From positions 2,108,001-2,172,000 of the forward strand of contig NZ_CP035495.1 of assembly GCF_004135345.1 (NCBI RefSeq): a stretch of 64,000 bases of DNA. Reading direction: 5' to 3'. The DNA comes from Xylanimonas allomyrinae (GTDB lineage Bacteria > Actinomycetota > Actinomycetes > Actinomycetales > Cellulomonadaceae). The notes under the pieces are model-generated. The model made no database searches, was not told the origin of the DNA, and worked only from the letters and a program-made list of their open reading frames with translations. Both the position numbers and the translations under genes were made by a program. How positions within the stretch are numbered: position 1 is the first letter of the stretch; each line of letters opens with the position of its first letter. This document shows positions 16,315 through 24,900 of the stretch, in pieces.

Positions 16315-18402
16315 ATGCCGCACGCCGGCTTGACCACGACCCGTCCGACGACCCGCCACCCGCTGTCGACGCTCACGGCCGAGGAGATCACCGCGGCGTC
16401 CGCCGTCGTCTCGGCGGCCGGGCTGGTGGCCGCGACGACCCGCTTCGCCTACGTGGGCCTGCTGGACGCGCCCAAGGCCGACGTCCTGGCGTGGGAGGCG
16501 GGCACGGGCGACCTGCCCGCACGGCAGGTGCGCGTGCAGCTGCTGGACCTGGAGAGCGGCGTCCAGCACGACGTCGTCGTCGACGTGACCGCGGGCGTCG
16601 TCGTGAGCGACGAGGTGCTCCAGAGCGCCGAGGTGGGGCAGCTGCCGATCCTCGACGCCGAGTTCGACCTCGTGCCGCAGATCGTCGCCGCCTCGCCCGA
16701 GTGGGTCGCGGCGCTGGCCAAGCGTGACCTGACCCCCGAACAGGTCGTGACCGTGCCGCTGTCGGCCGGGGAGTTCGGGATCGAGGGTGAGGCCGGCCGG
16801 CGCATGGCCCGCGTCTTCGGGTTCCGGCAGGACTTCCCGACCGACCACCCGTGGGCGCACCCCGTCGACGGCCTGGTCGCCTACGTCGACCTCACGCGCC
16901 GCCAGGTCACGCGCGTCATCGACCACGCGACGATGCCGGTGCCCGAGCCGCACGGCAACTACCTCGACCCCGAGGTCGCCGGGCCGCCGCGCACCACGCT
17001 CAAGCCCATCGAGATCACCCAGCCGCAGGGCCCGTCGTTCACCGTGGACGACGACGGCCTGATGACCTGGGAGGGCTGGCAGGTGCGTGTGGCCTTCGAC
17101 GCGCGCGAGGGCCTGGTGCTGCACCGCATGTCGATCGCCGACGGCGACGAGCAGCGCTCGGTGGTCTACCGCGCCTCGATCTCCGAGATGGTGGTGCCCT
17201 ACGGCGACCCGTCGCCCACGCGGTTCTGGCAGAACTACTTCGACACCGGCGAGTACCTGTTCGGGCGGTACGTGAACTCGCTCGAGCTGGGCTGCGACTG
17301 CCTGGGCGAGATCCACTACCTGGACGTCACGCTCGCCGACGAGTCGGGCAACCCGCGCGTGGTCAAGAACGGCATCTGCATGCACGAGGAGGACTACGGC
17401 GTCCTGTGGAAGCACTCCGACGGCTTCACCGGGGTGGCGGCGACGCGCCGCCAGCGGCGCATGGTCATCTCGTTCTTCACCACCGTCGGCAACTACGACT
17501 ACGGCTTCTACTGGTACCTGTACCTCGACGGCACCATCGAGTGCGAGGCCAAGCTCACCGGCATCCTGTTCCCGTCGGCCTACCCCGGCGACGGCCCCGA
17601 CGGCGAGCCGTACCCGTACGCGACGCTCGTCTCCCCGGGCGTGGGCGCCCCGGTCCACCAGCACCTGTTCTCGGCCCGGCTCGACCTCGACATCGACGGC
17701 ACGCCCAACGCGGTCGACGAGGTCGACGGCGTGCGCCTGCCGATCAGCGAGACCAACCCCCACGGCAACGCGTTCACCAACCGCCGCACCCGCCTGACGT
17801 CGGAGGGCCACGCCGCGCGCGAGGCCGACGGCGCCGTGGGCCGCACGTGGCACATCAGCTCGACCGAGCGCACCAACGGCCTCGGCCGCCCGACGGCGTA
17901 CGTGCTGTTCGCCGAGCACACCCCCACGCTGCTGGCCGCCGACGACTCGCCCATCGCGCGGCGCGCCGCGTTCGCCACCAAGCACGTGTGGGTCACGCGG
18001 TTCGCCGACGACGAGCGCTACGCGGCGGGCACGCACATCAACCAGCACGCCGGCGGCGACGGGCTCGCCGCGTGGCGGGCCAAGGACCGCCCGATCGACG
18101 GCGAGGACGTCGTGCTGTGGCACACGTTCGGGCTCACGCACTTCCCCCGCCCCGAGGACTGGCCGATCATGCCGACCGACTACGCGCGGTTCACGCTCAA
18201 GCCGTACGGGTTCTTCGACCGCAACCCCACGCTCGACGTGCCGGACAACGCGTCGGCGCACTGCGCCACGCCCGCTCAGCACAACGGCACTGGGCACAAC
18301 GGCACTGGGCACAACGGCACCGGACCCAACGGCACCGGACCCAACGGCACTGGGCACGACTGCGCAGGGCACAACGGCACGCAGCACCACCAGCACGGCT
18401 GA
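16315..18402 (+). CDS. Copper amine oxidase (primary amine/tyramine oxidase)
   Basis: Oxidises primary amines to aldehyde, ammonia and H2O2 using a self-made topaquinone. It has 695 residues. The topaquinone precursor is Y394 in TTVGNYDYGFYW and the catalytic base is D310 in NYFDTGEYLFG; their spacing equals that of the Arthrobacter enzyme. Copper ligands are expected from HQHLFSARLDLDIDG (about 450) and the later HFPRPEDWPIMP region. The last about 40 residues are an unusual NGTGH repeat followed by QHHQHG. The RBS GAGGAGGAG precedes ATG 16315. The next gene starts two bases after the stop. Confidence 0.95.
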   Translation: MPHAGLTTTRPTTRHPLSTLTAEEITAASAVVSAAGLVAATTRFAYVGLLDAPKADVLAWEAGTGDLPARQVRVQLLDLESGVQHDVVVDVTAGVVVSDEVLQSAEVGQLPILDAEFDLVPQIVAASPEWVAALAKRDLTPEQVVTVPLSAGEFGIEGEAGRRMARVFGFRQDFPTDHPWAHPVDGLVAYVDLTRRQVTRVIDHATMPVPEPHGNYLDPEVAGPPRTTLKPIEITQPQGPSFTVDDDGLMTWEGWQVRVAFDAREGLVLHRMSIADGDEQRSVVYRASISEMVVPYGDPSPTRFWQNYFDTGEYLFGRYVNSLELGCDCLGEIHYLDVTLADESGNPRVVKNGICMHEEDYGVLWKHSDGFTGVAATRRQRRMVISFFTTVGNYDYGFYWYLYLDGTIECEAKLTGILFPSAYPGDGPDGEPYPYATLVSPGVGAPVHQHLFSARLDLDIDGTPNAVDEVDGVRLPISETNPHGNAFTNRRTRLTSEGHAAREADGAVGRTWHISSTERTNGLGRPTAYVLFAEHTPTLLAADDSPIARRAAFATKHVWVTRFADDERYAAGTHINQHAGGDGLAAWRAKDRPIDGEDVVLWHTFGLTHFPRPEDWPIMPTDYARFTLKPYGFFDRNPTLDVPDNASAHCATPAQHNGTGHNGTGHNGTGPNGTGPNGTGHDCAGHNGTQHHQHG
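18280..18384 (+). repeat. 15-bp tandem repeat encoding HNGTG units at the amine oxidase C terminus
   Basis: Units of CACAACGGCAC(T/C)GGG, with variants in which His is replaced by Pro or Asp-Cys-Ala. They encode five to six copies of NGTGH/NGTGP and run to within 18 bases of the stop. The unit is a multiple of three, so copy number can vary without breaking the gene. Confidence 0.9.
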
Positions 18403-18404
18403 GC

Positions 18405-18911
18405 ATGACCGGCCACGCCGCACTGCACGCGGTCGCCCTGGTCCCGGCCCTGGTCGCGGTCGCGTGCGCCGCGGCCCGGCCGGCCGGGGCCGGGCGCGCG
18501 GTCGCCGTCGGGACCGGCGTGGTGATGGTGGCGGGCATGGCCGACCTGGCGCTGGTGCCGGGCGGGCTGCCCGCGCTGGCGTGGTCCGTCGTCCTGCTCG
18601 TGGCCGCCGTCGCGGCAGCGGCCACGGGCAGGCGCGGCGGGCACCGGCCGCTGCACCTGCTGCACGTCTCCTGCCTGCTCGCGATGGCGGTGCTCACCGC
18701 GGCGAGCGCGCACGACGGCGCGCGCGCCGCGACGGCGGGGCATCACGGGGGCGGCGACCCGCTGCTGGTGCTCGGGCTCGGCGGTGCGGCGGCGTTCGTC
18801 GCCGCGAGCGCCGTCGTGGCGGCCGGGGCGCGGCAGCGGGCGGTGGCCCGCGTCGAGGTGGCGGCGGGCGCCGTCGCGGTGGGCTTCATGGCGGCCGCGG
18901 CGCTCGGCTGA
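18405..18911 (+). CDS. Small His-rich integral membrane protein, unknown family
   Basis: 168 residues with about five hydrophobic segments and many small residues. Histidines cluster in the loops: RRGGHRPLHLLHVSCLL and the loop SAHDGARAATAGHHGGGDP, plus methionines in GVVMVAGMADLAL. That pattern resembles small copper-handling membrane proteins of the DUF5134 kind, but I cannot assign the family firmly. It starts two bases after the copper amine oxidase, so a role in copper supply to that enzyme is plausible by context only. Confidence 0.6.
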   Translation: MTGHAALHAVALVPALVAVACAAARPAGAGRAVAVGTGVVMVAGMADLALVPGGLPALAWSVVLLVAAVAAAATGRRGGHRPLHLLHVSCLLAMAVLTAASAHDGARAATAGHHGGGDPLLVLGLGGAAAFVAASAVVAAGARQRAVARVEVAAGAVAVGFMAAAALG

Positions 18912-18931
18912 GGCAGTCATACGCTGAGCCC

Positions 18932-19474
18932 GTGACCGCCATCTCCAACCGCACCGCGCTGCTGCGGGCGACGATCGCCGTCGTCGCCCGTTCTGGTCTG
19001 CGCGCGCTGACCTACCGCGCGGTCGCGGCCGAGGCCGGTGTGTCGCACGGCTTGGTGCGGCACCACTTCGGCTCGCGCGACGCGCTGATCGCGGCGGCGC
19101 TGGCGTACGCCGTCGAGCGCAGCCTCGCCGAGTCGACGCCGCAGCCGCGCACCGCGGAGGAGTTCGCGCTGGGTCTCGAGGACCTCGCCGACCGGGAGCG
19201 TGAGGCGTTCCAGTACGAGCTGGCGCTCGAGTCGACGCGCCGCCCCGAGCTGCGCGAGGCGGTCCGGCGCTACTACGAGACCTACCGGGACTCGATCGCG
19301 GACCGGCTGCGTGCGCTCGGGATCGAGGACGACGACCTGATCGACGTCGTGTGGCTCGCGCTCGACGGGCTGGTGTTCAAGCAGGTGGTCATGGGTGACG
19401 TGCCGGAGGCCGCGCCCGTGCTGGACCGGATCCGGCGGATCGTCGTGGCCGCGGGCCGGGCCCCGGCCGCGTGA
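18932..19474 (+). CDS. TetR family transcriptional regulator
   Basis: 180 residues. The helix-turn-helix is at about residues 20-55 (GLRALTYRAVAAEAGVSHGLVRHHFGSRDALIAAAL), followed by an all-helical ligand domain (EEFALGLEDLADREREAFQYELALESTRRPELREAV). The GTG start at 18932 is 20 bases after the membrane-protein stop, so it may belong to the amine oxidase operon and autoregulate it. A palindrome lies just downstream, in front of the next gene. Confidence 0.85.
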   Translation: MTAISNRTALLRATIAVVARSGLRALTYRAVAAEAGVSHGLVRHHFGSRDALIAAALAYAVERSLAESTPQPRTAEEFALGLEDLADREREAFQYELALESTRRPELREAVRRYYETYRDSIADRLRALGIEDDDLIDVVWLALDGLVFKQVVMGDVPEAAPVLDRIRRIVVAAGRAPAA

Positions 19475-19481
19475 GGGCGCC

Positions 19482-19511
19482 TTGACTATCCAGATGGACA
19501 GTCCGTAGTGT
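19482..19511 (+). promoter_or_regulatory. Promoter with overlapping 20-bp palindrome upstream of AraC regulator
   Basis: TTGACT (19482-19487) and TAGTGT (19506-19511), 18 bases apart, form a recognisable promoter for the AraC gene starting at 19584. Inside it lies the dyad GACTATCCA (19484-19492) / TGGACAGTC (19495-19503), which matches except for one base per arm. A repressor bound here would block RNA polymerase. Either the TetR protein just upstream or the AraC protein itself could be the binder. Confidence 0.5.
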
Positions 19512-19583
19512 GACGCGGACCACTGCCGGCTCTCGCGACCGCAACGGTGCGGACCGCGGCCCGGCCCGTCGCCAAGGGCCTAG

Positions 19584-20525
19584 ATGACGCAGGTCGCGAC
19601 ACTCCGTCCACCGGTTCGCCGCGCCTTCGACCACTTCCGTCAGTCGGTGTCCTCGTCGTTCGTGCCGCTGCGCACGACGTCCGACAGGCCCGACACGTTC
19701 GACGGACGCATCAGCACCGCGCTCGCCGACGACGTCCACATCGCGATCGTGGAGGCGGGCCGGCACACCGCGGAACGCACCCCGCAGCTCATCGACTCCT
19801 CGCCCCGCCACTACTACAAGCTCCAGATGCTCCTGGCGGGCTCCGGCATGCTCGTCCAGCACGGGCGCGACGTCGTCATGCGACCCGGCGAGATCACGCT
19901 GTACGACACGGCGCACCCGTACACGCTCGACTTCGCGGGCGACCTGCGCTGCATCGTCGTCATGTTCCCCTCGTCCATGGCCGACCTGCCGCCTGCCGAC
20001 GTGCTGCAGCTCGTGGCCACGCCGCTGCGCGGCTCCGCGGGCATGGGCTCGCTCGTGGCGCCCTTCCTGCGCAGCCTCGCCGACAACCTCCCGCAGGTCG
20101 AGTCGCGCAGCGGGGTGCGGCTGGCGCACGCGACGGTCGACCTGACCCTGACCATGCTCGCGCGCGAGTTGGAGCTCACGCGCGGCGGCCTGGAGCACCG
20201 CGACCGGACCTTCCAGGACATCGTCCAGCACATCGAGGACAACCTCGGCTCGACCGACCTGTCGCCGACGACGATCGCCGCGGCCTCCTACGTCTCGGTG
20301 CGTCACCTGCACGCCCTCTTCCACGACCGCGGCACGACGGTCTCGGCGTGGGTCCGGCGGCGGCGCCTCGAGCAGTGTCGGCGCCGGCTGACCGACCCGA
20401 CGCTCGCCGACCAGTCGATCATGACGATCGCGAGCCGGTGGGGGTTCGTCGACGCCGCGCACTTCTCGCGCGCGTTCCGGGCCGAGTTCGGCATGTCCCC
20501 GAGCGAGGCGCGCCGCCGCGGGTGA
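19584..20525 (+). CDS. AraC family transcriptional regulator
   Basis: 313 residues. The N-terminal part (about 30-200) resembles the AraC_binding_2 domain found in NphR/FeaR-like activators (YYKLQMLLAGSGMLVQHGRDVVMRPGEITLYDTAHPYTLDF). The C-terminal double helix-turn-helix (about 215-312) is complete: YVSVRHLHALFHDRGTTVSAWVRRRRLEQCRRRL and IMTIASRWGFVDAAHFSRAFRAEFGMSPSEARRR. FeaR-type proteins control amine oxidase genes, so it may regulate the copper amine oxidase about 1 kb upstream; that is inference. Confidence 0.9.
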   Translation: MTQVATLRPPVRRAFDHFRQSVSSSFVPLRTTSDRPDTFDGRISTALADDVHIAIVEAGRHTAERTPQLIDSSPRHYYKLQMLLAGSGMLVQHGRDVVMRPGEITLYDTAHPYTLDFAGDLRCIVVMFPSSMADLPPADVLQLVATPLRGSAGMGSLVAPFLRSLADNLPQVESRSGVRLAHATVDLTLTMLARELELTRGGLEHRDRTFQDIVQHIEDNLGSTDLSPTTIAAASYVSVRHLHALFHDRGTTVSAWVRRRRLEQCRRRLTDPTLADQSIMTIASRWGFVDAAHFSRAFRAEFGMSPSEARRRG

Positions 20526-20543
20526 GCACCGGGAGCGCCGCCC

Positions 20544-20558
20544 AAAGATCGGATGTCT
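20544..20558 (+). promoter_or_regulatory. GntR/FadR operator (AAAGATCGGATGTCT)
   Basis: Matches 14 of 15 bases of the site at 28102-28116 in the catabolic promoter; the match continues into GC, giving ATCGGATGTCTGC at both places. It lies 18 bases upstream of the GTG start of the FadR-type regulator, where autoregulation would occur. Confidence 0.65.
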
Positions 20559-20575
20559 GCCCGTAGACTCGTGCT

Positions 20576-21259
20576 GTGGCCGTGACCGACGAGGCGATCC
20601 TCAAGATCAAGGAGATGCTCCTGGCGGGCGAGCTGCGCCCGGGCGACCGGCTTCCCCCCGAGAAGGAGCTGAGCGAGCGGCTCGGCCTGTCCCGCTCCTC
20701 GCTGCGCGAGGCGGTCAAGGCGCTCGAGGTGATCCGCGTCCTCGACGTGCGCCGCGGTGACGGCACCTACGTCACGAGCCTCGAACCGCGCCTGCTGCTC
20801 GAGGCCATCGGGTTCGTCGTCGACCTGCACCACGACGGCACGATCCTCGAGCTGTTCGAGGTGCGCCGCATCCTCGAGCCCGCCGCCGCCGCCCTCGCCA
20901 CCCGCCGCGCGACACGCGAGGCGCTCGCGGAGCTCGGCGCGCTTGTCGCGGCCGTCGACCCGCACACGTCGGTCGAGAACCTCGTCGAGCACGACCTCGC
21001 GTTCCACCGCCGGATCGCCGACCTGTCGGGCAACTCCTACCTCAGCGGCATCCTCGACCAGCTCTCCAGCAGCACCCACCGCGCACGCATCTGGCGCGGG
21101 CTCACCGAGGCGGGCGCCGTCGGGCGCACGCTCGAGGAGCACCAGGCCATCCTCGACGCGATGCTCACGGGCGACTCCGACCTGGTGCGCTCACGCCTGA
21201 CCACGCACATCGCGGGCGTCGAGACCTGGCTGGCCCGCGCCGCGGAACGCCCGGCCTGA
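20576..21259 (+). CDS. GntR family (FadR subfamily) regulator of L-fucose cluster
   Basis: 227 residues. The winged helix at residues 5-70 (AILKIKEMLLAGELRPGDRLPPEKELSERLGLSRSSLREAVKALEVIRVLDVRRGDGTYV) is followed by the helical FCD effector domain (LFEVRRILEPAAAALA, VEHDLAFHRRIADLSGNSYL, HQAILDAMLTGD), whose Asp/His residues usually hold a metal. It is convergent with the sugar importer and shares an operator with the catabolic promoter at 28.1 kb, so it is the likely local repressor. GTG 20576; ATG is not available nearby. Confidence 0.9.
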   Translation: MAVTDEAILKIKEMLLAGELRPGDRLPPEKELSERLGLSRSSLREAVKALEVIRVLDVRRGDGTYVTSLEPRLLLEAIGFVVDLHHDGTILELFEVRRILEPAAAALATRRATREALAELGALVAAVDPHTSVENLVEHDLAFHRRIADLSGNSYLSGILDQLSSSTHRARIWRGLTEAGAVGRTLEEHQAILDAMLTGDSDLVRSRLTTHIAGVETWLARAAERPA

Positions 21260-21275
21260 CGGCGCGGGACCCGAC

Positions 21276-21303
21276 GGCGCCGGGCGGCCGCCCGCCCGGC
21301 GCC
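21276..21303. terminator. Bidirectional terminator between gntR and ABC importer
   Basis: A perfect 12-bp stem GGCGCCGGGCGG / CCGCCCGGCGCC with a four-base loop, between the convergent stops of the GntR gene (21259) and the substrate-binding protein gene (21312). It is GC-only without a T-run, as is common in this kind of genome. Confidence 0.75.
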
Positions 21304-21311
21304 GCGGCCCG

Positions 21312-22271
21312 CTACTCGTACAGCACCGCGTCGATCTTCGGGTCGTCGATGTTGGACTTGTCGTACCAGTAGAACCCGGTGTCGATCGACGGCGGCAGGT
21401 CCTCGCCGTCGATCGCCTTGACGGCCGCCTTGACGAGCTCGGCGCCCATGCCGACCGGGTCCTGGGTGATCGCACCCGCCTCGAGCCCGCTCCGGATGGC
21501 GTCGATCTGCGCCTGCCCCGAGTCGAACCCGACGACGACGACCCCCGTCGTCCCGCTCTCCTGGATGCCCTTGACGATGCCGATCGCCGTCCCCTCGTTC
21601 GACCCGTAGATCCCGGCGATGTCGGGGTGGGCCTGGAGGATCGACTTGGTGATGTCGGCCGACTTCCCCTGGTCGCTCCCCCCGTACTGCACGGGCAGGA
21701 GCGTGATGCCGGGCGCGTTGGCCTTCATCCACTCGGCGAAGCCGTCGCGGCGGTCGGTGCCCGACTGGCTCGTCTGGTCGTGGACGACCATCGCGACGGT
21801 GCCCTTGCCGCCCACGAGGTCCGCCAGGTGCTTGGCGGCCTCGGCGGCGGCGGCCTTGTTGTCGGTCGCCGCGATGGTCAGCGGGATGTCGCTGTCGACG
21901 CCCGAGTCGAACGCGATGACCGGGATGCCCGCGCCCTTGGCCTGTTCGAGCAGGGGCGCGGCGGCGTTGGAGTCGATGGCGGCGAACCCGAGGGCGTCGG
22001 GCTTCTTCGTGATCGCGTTGCCGAGGATGTCGATCTGCCCCTCGATGTCGGTCTCGTCCGCCGGGCCGTCGAAGGTGATGCGGACGTTCTGCCGCTCCGC
22101 CTCCTCCTGCGCCCCTTGCTTGACGGCCTGCCAGAACTGGTGCTGGAAACCCTTCGAGACGATGGCGATGTACGGCGTGTCCTCCTCGGCGCCGGCACCG
22201 CTGCTGCAGGCCGCGAGCCCGAGCGCAAGGGCCAGCGCGGCCACGGCCGCTCCCGCACGTCGGATCTTCAT
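21312..22271 (-). CDS. Sugar ABC transporter substrate-binding lipoprotein
   Basis: 319 residues with a lipoprotein signal ending in GLAAC (C22). The mature part is a periplasmic-binding-protein-like domain of the ribose/galactose group (PBP_4 type): YIAIVSKGFQHQFWQAVKQGAQEEAERQ, ALGFAAIDSNAAAPLLEQAKGAGIPVIAFDSG, ITKSILQAHPDIAGIYGSNEGTAIGI. It delivers the sugar to the permease encoded next. L-fucose as ligand is inferred from the cluster. It lies 101 bases after the permease gene, the last gene of the operon, which allows extra mRNA processing for high expression. Confidence 0.9.
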   Translation of the reverse strand: MKIRRAGAAVAALALALGLAACSSGAGAEEDTPYIAIVSKGFQHQFWQAVKQGAQEEAERQNVRITFDGPADETDIEGQIDILGNAITKKPDALGFAAIDSNAAAPLLEQAKGAGIPVIAFDSGVDSDIPLTIAATDNKAAAAEAAKHLADLVGGKGTVAMVVHDQTSQSGTDRRDGFAEWMKANAPGITLLPVQYGGSDQGKSADITKSILQAHPDIAGIYGSNEGTAIGIVKGIQESGTTGVVVVGFDSGQAQIDAIRSGLEAGAITQDPVGMGAELVKAAVKAIDGEDLPPSIDTGFYWYDKSNIDDPKIDAVLYE

Positions 22272-22372
22272 CTGTCACTCCTTCATGAGTTGGTGCTGGG
22301 GCTGGAGCCGCCGCGACCGGTCGGCAGCGATGGTGCACCGCGCGCTCGCACGCCAGGGCGAGCGCGGGTCGT

Positions 22373-23371
22373 CTACGCCTCCCGCTTGCGGATGATGTCG
22401 GCGTACACGGCGACGAGGATCACGGCGCCGAGGATGACGTTCTGCCACTCCTGCGGGATCGACATGATCTGCAGGCCGTTGTTGAGCACGGAGATGATGA
22501 GCGCTCCGATGAGCGTCCCGACGATCGATCCCTTGCCGCCCGCGAGCGACGTGCCCCCGATGACGACGGCGGCGATGGCCTGCAGCTCGTAGCCCTGCCC
22601 CCCGGAGGGCTGCGCCGAGGCCAGCCGCGCGGAGATCATGACGCCGGCAAGACCGGTGAACACCCCGGCGAGCGTGTAGATCGCGATCTTCCAGCGGCGC
22701 ACGTCGATGCCCGACAGCGCCGTCGCCTCCTCGTTGCTGCCGATGGCGTACGTGTACCGGCCCAGGAGCGTCGTGTTGAGCACGACGGCGCTGCCGACCG
22801 TGACGACCAGGAGCACGAGCACGGCGTTGGGGAAATCGAACCCCAGCAGGCTGCCGGTCGAGATCTTCGTGTAGCCCGGCGCGTCCTTGAAGTAGATGGG
22901 CGTGGTGTGCGAGACGACGAGCGCGAGCCCCTGGGCCACGAGCATCATCGCGAGCGTGGCGATGAACGGCGGGATCCGCAGCAGCGCCACGGTGACGCCG
23001 TTGAGCATGCCGATGAGCGCCCCGAACGCCAGCGTGCCGAGCACGCCCAACCAGACCGGAGCGCCCGCGTTCGTGATGAAGACGCCCGCCATCACCGCGC
23101 ACAGCGTCATGCCGGTGCCGATCGACAGGTCGATGCCGCCCGCGATGATGACGAACGTCGTCCCCAGGGCGAGCGTGCCGATCACGACCGTCGAGAACAG
23201 GATGTTCGTGACGTTGCCGTAGGTGAAGAACGCCGGGTTCGCGAAGGAGAAGAACGCGACGATCACGATCAGGCTCGCGAAGGCCAGCAGCTGCTGGACG
23301 CGTTCGCGCAGGCGTGGGGTCCAGCCCGCCGCGGCGGCGCCGCGCGGGGCGATGTCGGTGACGGTGCTCAT
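22373..23371 (-). CDS. Sugar ABC transporter permease (RbsC-like)
   Basis: 332 residues with eight to ten hydrophobic helices. Hallmarks are NVTNILFSTVVIGTLALGTTFVIIAGGIDLSIGTGMTLCAV and, near the C terminus, GYELQAIAAVVIGGTSLAGGKGSIVGTLIGALIISVLNNGL, the conserved cytoplasmic loop that contacts the ATPase. The ATG at 23371 overlaps the ATPase stop as ATGA, showing translational coupling. It forms a homodimeric pore with the following ATPase and binding protein. Confidence 0.93.
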   Translation of the reverse strand: MSTVTDIAPRGAAAAGWTPRLRERVQQLLAFASLIVIVAFFSFANPAFFTYGNVTNILFSTVVIGTLALGTTFVIIAGGIDLSIGTGMTLCAVMAGVFITNAGAPVWLGVLGTLAFGALIGMLNGVTVALLRIPPFIATLAMMLVAQGLALVVSHTTPIYFKDAPGYTKISTGSLLGFDFPNAVLVLLVVTVGSAVVLNTTLLGRYTYAIGSNEEATALSGIDVRRWKIAIYTLAGVFTGLAGVMISARLASAQPSGGQGYELQAIAAVVIGGTSLAGGKGSIVGTLIGALIISVLNNGLQIMSIPQEWQNVILGAVILVAVYADIIRKREA

Positions 23372-24900
23372 CGATGGTCCACCTTCGGGCGGTCGTCGGG
23401 AACGGTGCCGGGCCGGAGCGTCGCCAGGTGCATGACGCTCTCCTGGGTGGCGTCGGCGCGATCGAGCACGCCGGTGACGCGGCCCTCGGCCATGACGACG
23501 ACGCGGTGCGCCAGGCGCAGCACCTCGGGCAGCTCGCTGGAGATCATGACGATCGAGGCGCCCTGCGCCGCGAGGTCCTGGAGCAACGCGTAGATCTCCT
23601 CCTTGGCCCCCACGTCGATCCCCCGCGTCGGCTCGTCGACGATCAGGACGTCGCAGCTCTTGAGGAGCCACCTGGCGATGACGACCTTCTGCTGGTTGCC
23701 GCCCGAGAGGTTCTTCACGCGCTGCGTCAGCGAGGGCGTGCGGATCGAGAGCGTCTCGACGAGCTCCCCGGCCCGCCGCCGGACGTCCGCCGCGCGCACG
23801 AGGCCGAGGCGGGTGAACCGCTCGGCGAGCGCGCTCAGGCCGATGTTCGTGGTCACGTCGTGATCGAGCAGCAGGCCCAGGCCCTTGCGGTCCTCCGACA
23901 GGTACCCGATGCGGTGCCGCGCGGCGTCGGCGGGGCTCGCGATCCGCACCGCCCGCCCCCGCAGCCGCACGGTCCCGGCGGTCGTCCGGTCGGCGCCGAC
24001 GACGGCGCGCGCCACCTCGGTGCGACCCGCCCCCATGAGCCCCGCGACCGCGAGGATCTCGCCCTCGCGCACGTCGAAGCTCACGTCCCGCAGGAGGTCC
24101 CGGGTCGTCAGGCCCTCGACCTGGAGCACGACCGGCCGGTCCGCGCGCACGTCGCGCGGCTGCGCGTCCACGTCGATCGTGCGGCCGACCATGAGCGAGA
24201 TGACCTCGCGCAGCGTCGTCGTGCGCGTGTCGAGCGTGTCGACGTAGCGGCCGTCGCGGATCACGGTGATGCGGTCGCTGACGGCCGTGAGCTCGTCCAT
24301 GCGGTGCGAGATGTAGATGACGCCCGTCTCGGGGCTCGTGAAGCGCCGGATCAGGCCGTGCAGCGTCTCGACCTCGGCGTCGTTCAGGGCCGCGGTGGGC
24401 TCGTCCATGATGAGCACCCTCGCGTCGTACGACAGCGCCTTGGCGATCTCCACCATCTGCTGCTTCGCGACCGTCAGGCCCCCGACGACGGCCCGCACGT
24501 CGAGCGGCAGGCCCAGGCGCTCGACCAGCTCACCGGCCTGGCGCACGAGCGCCCGCTCGGACACGAACGGGCCCGTGCGCGGCTCCCGCCCGATCAGGAT
24601 GTTCTGCGCCACCGTCAGATGCGGCAGCAGGTTGAACTCCTGGAAGATGATGCTGATGCCCTGCTGGAGCGCGTCCCGCGGGCCCGAGACCGTCAGCGGC
24701 TCCCCGCGCAGGCGGAACGTGCCGGCGTCGGGCGCGTGCACGCCCGACAAGAGCTTCATGAGCGTCGACTTGCCGGCCCCGTTCTCGCCCACCAGGGCGA
24801 GCACCTCCCCGTACCGCAGCGCCAGGTGCATGCCGTCGAGCGCGCGCACGCCGGGGAACCCCTTGCTGACGCCCTCGACCTCCAGCAGGTAGCCGCTCAT
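23368..24900 (-). CDS. Sugar ABC transporter ATP-binding protein (RbsA-like, tandem)
   Basis: 510 residues with two nucleotide-binding domains. The first has Walker A GENGAGKSTLMK, Q-loop FQEFNLLPHLTV and Walker B VLIMDEPTAAL; its signature region GGLTVAKQQMVEIAKAL is degenerate, as usual in this family. The second has GLMGAGRTEVAR (degenerate Walker A), the signature LSGGNQQKVVIARWL and VLIVDEPTRGIDVG. It powers import of a monosaccharide. It overlaps its upstream and downstream genes by four bases each. Confidence 0.95.
   Translation of the reverse strand: MSGYLLEVEGVSKGFPGVRALDGMHLALRYGEVLALVGENGAGKSTLMKLLSGVHAPDAGTFRLRGEPLTVSGPRDALQQGISIIFQEFNLLPHLTVAQNILIGREPRTGPFVSERALVRQAGELVERLGLPLDVRAVVGGLTVAKQQMVEIAKALSYDARVLIMDEPTAALNDAEVETLHGLIRRFTSPETGVIYISHRMDELTAVSDRITVIRDGRYVDTLDTRTTTLREVISLMVGRTIDVDAQPRDVRADRPVVLQVEGLTTRDLLRDVSFDVREGEILAVAGLMGAGRTEVARAVVGADRTTAGTVRLRGRAVRIASPADAARHRIGYLSEDRKGLGLLLDHDVTTNIGLSALAERFTRLGLVRAADVRRRAGELVETLSIRTPSLTQRVKNLSGGNQQKVVIARWLLKSCDVLIVDEPTRGIDVGAKEEIYALLQDLAAQGASIVMISSELPEVLRLAHRVVVMAEGRVTGVLDRADATQESVMHLATLRPGTVPDDRPKVDHR

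Noticed and set aside
14206-18423. A 1405-codon open frame on the minus strand opposite the VanW-like and amine oxidase genes
   Set aside because: It is the antisense shadow of two clear genes; composition is biased to Arg/Val/Asp/Gly repeats with no family signature, as expected for third-position GC in this genome.
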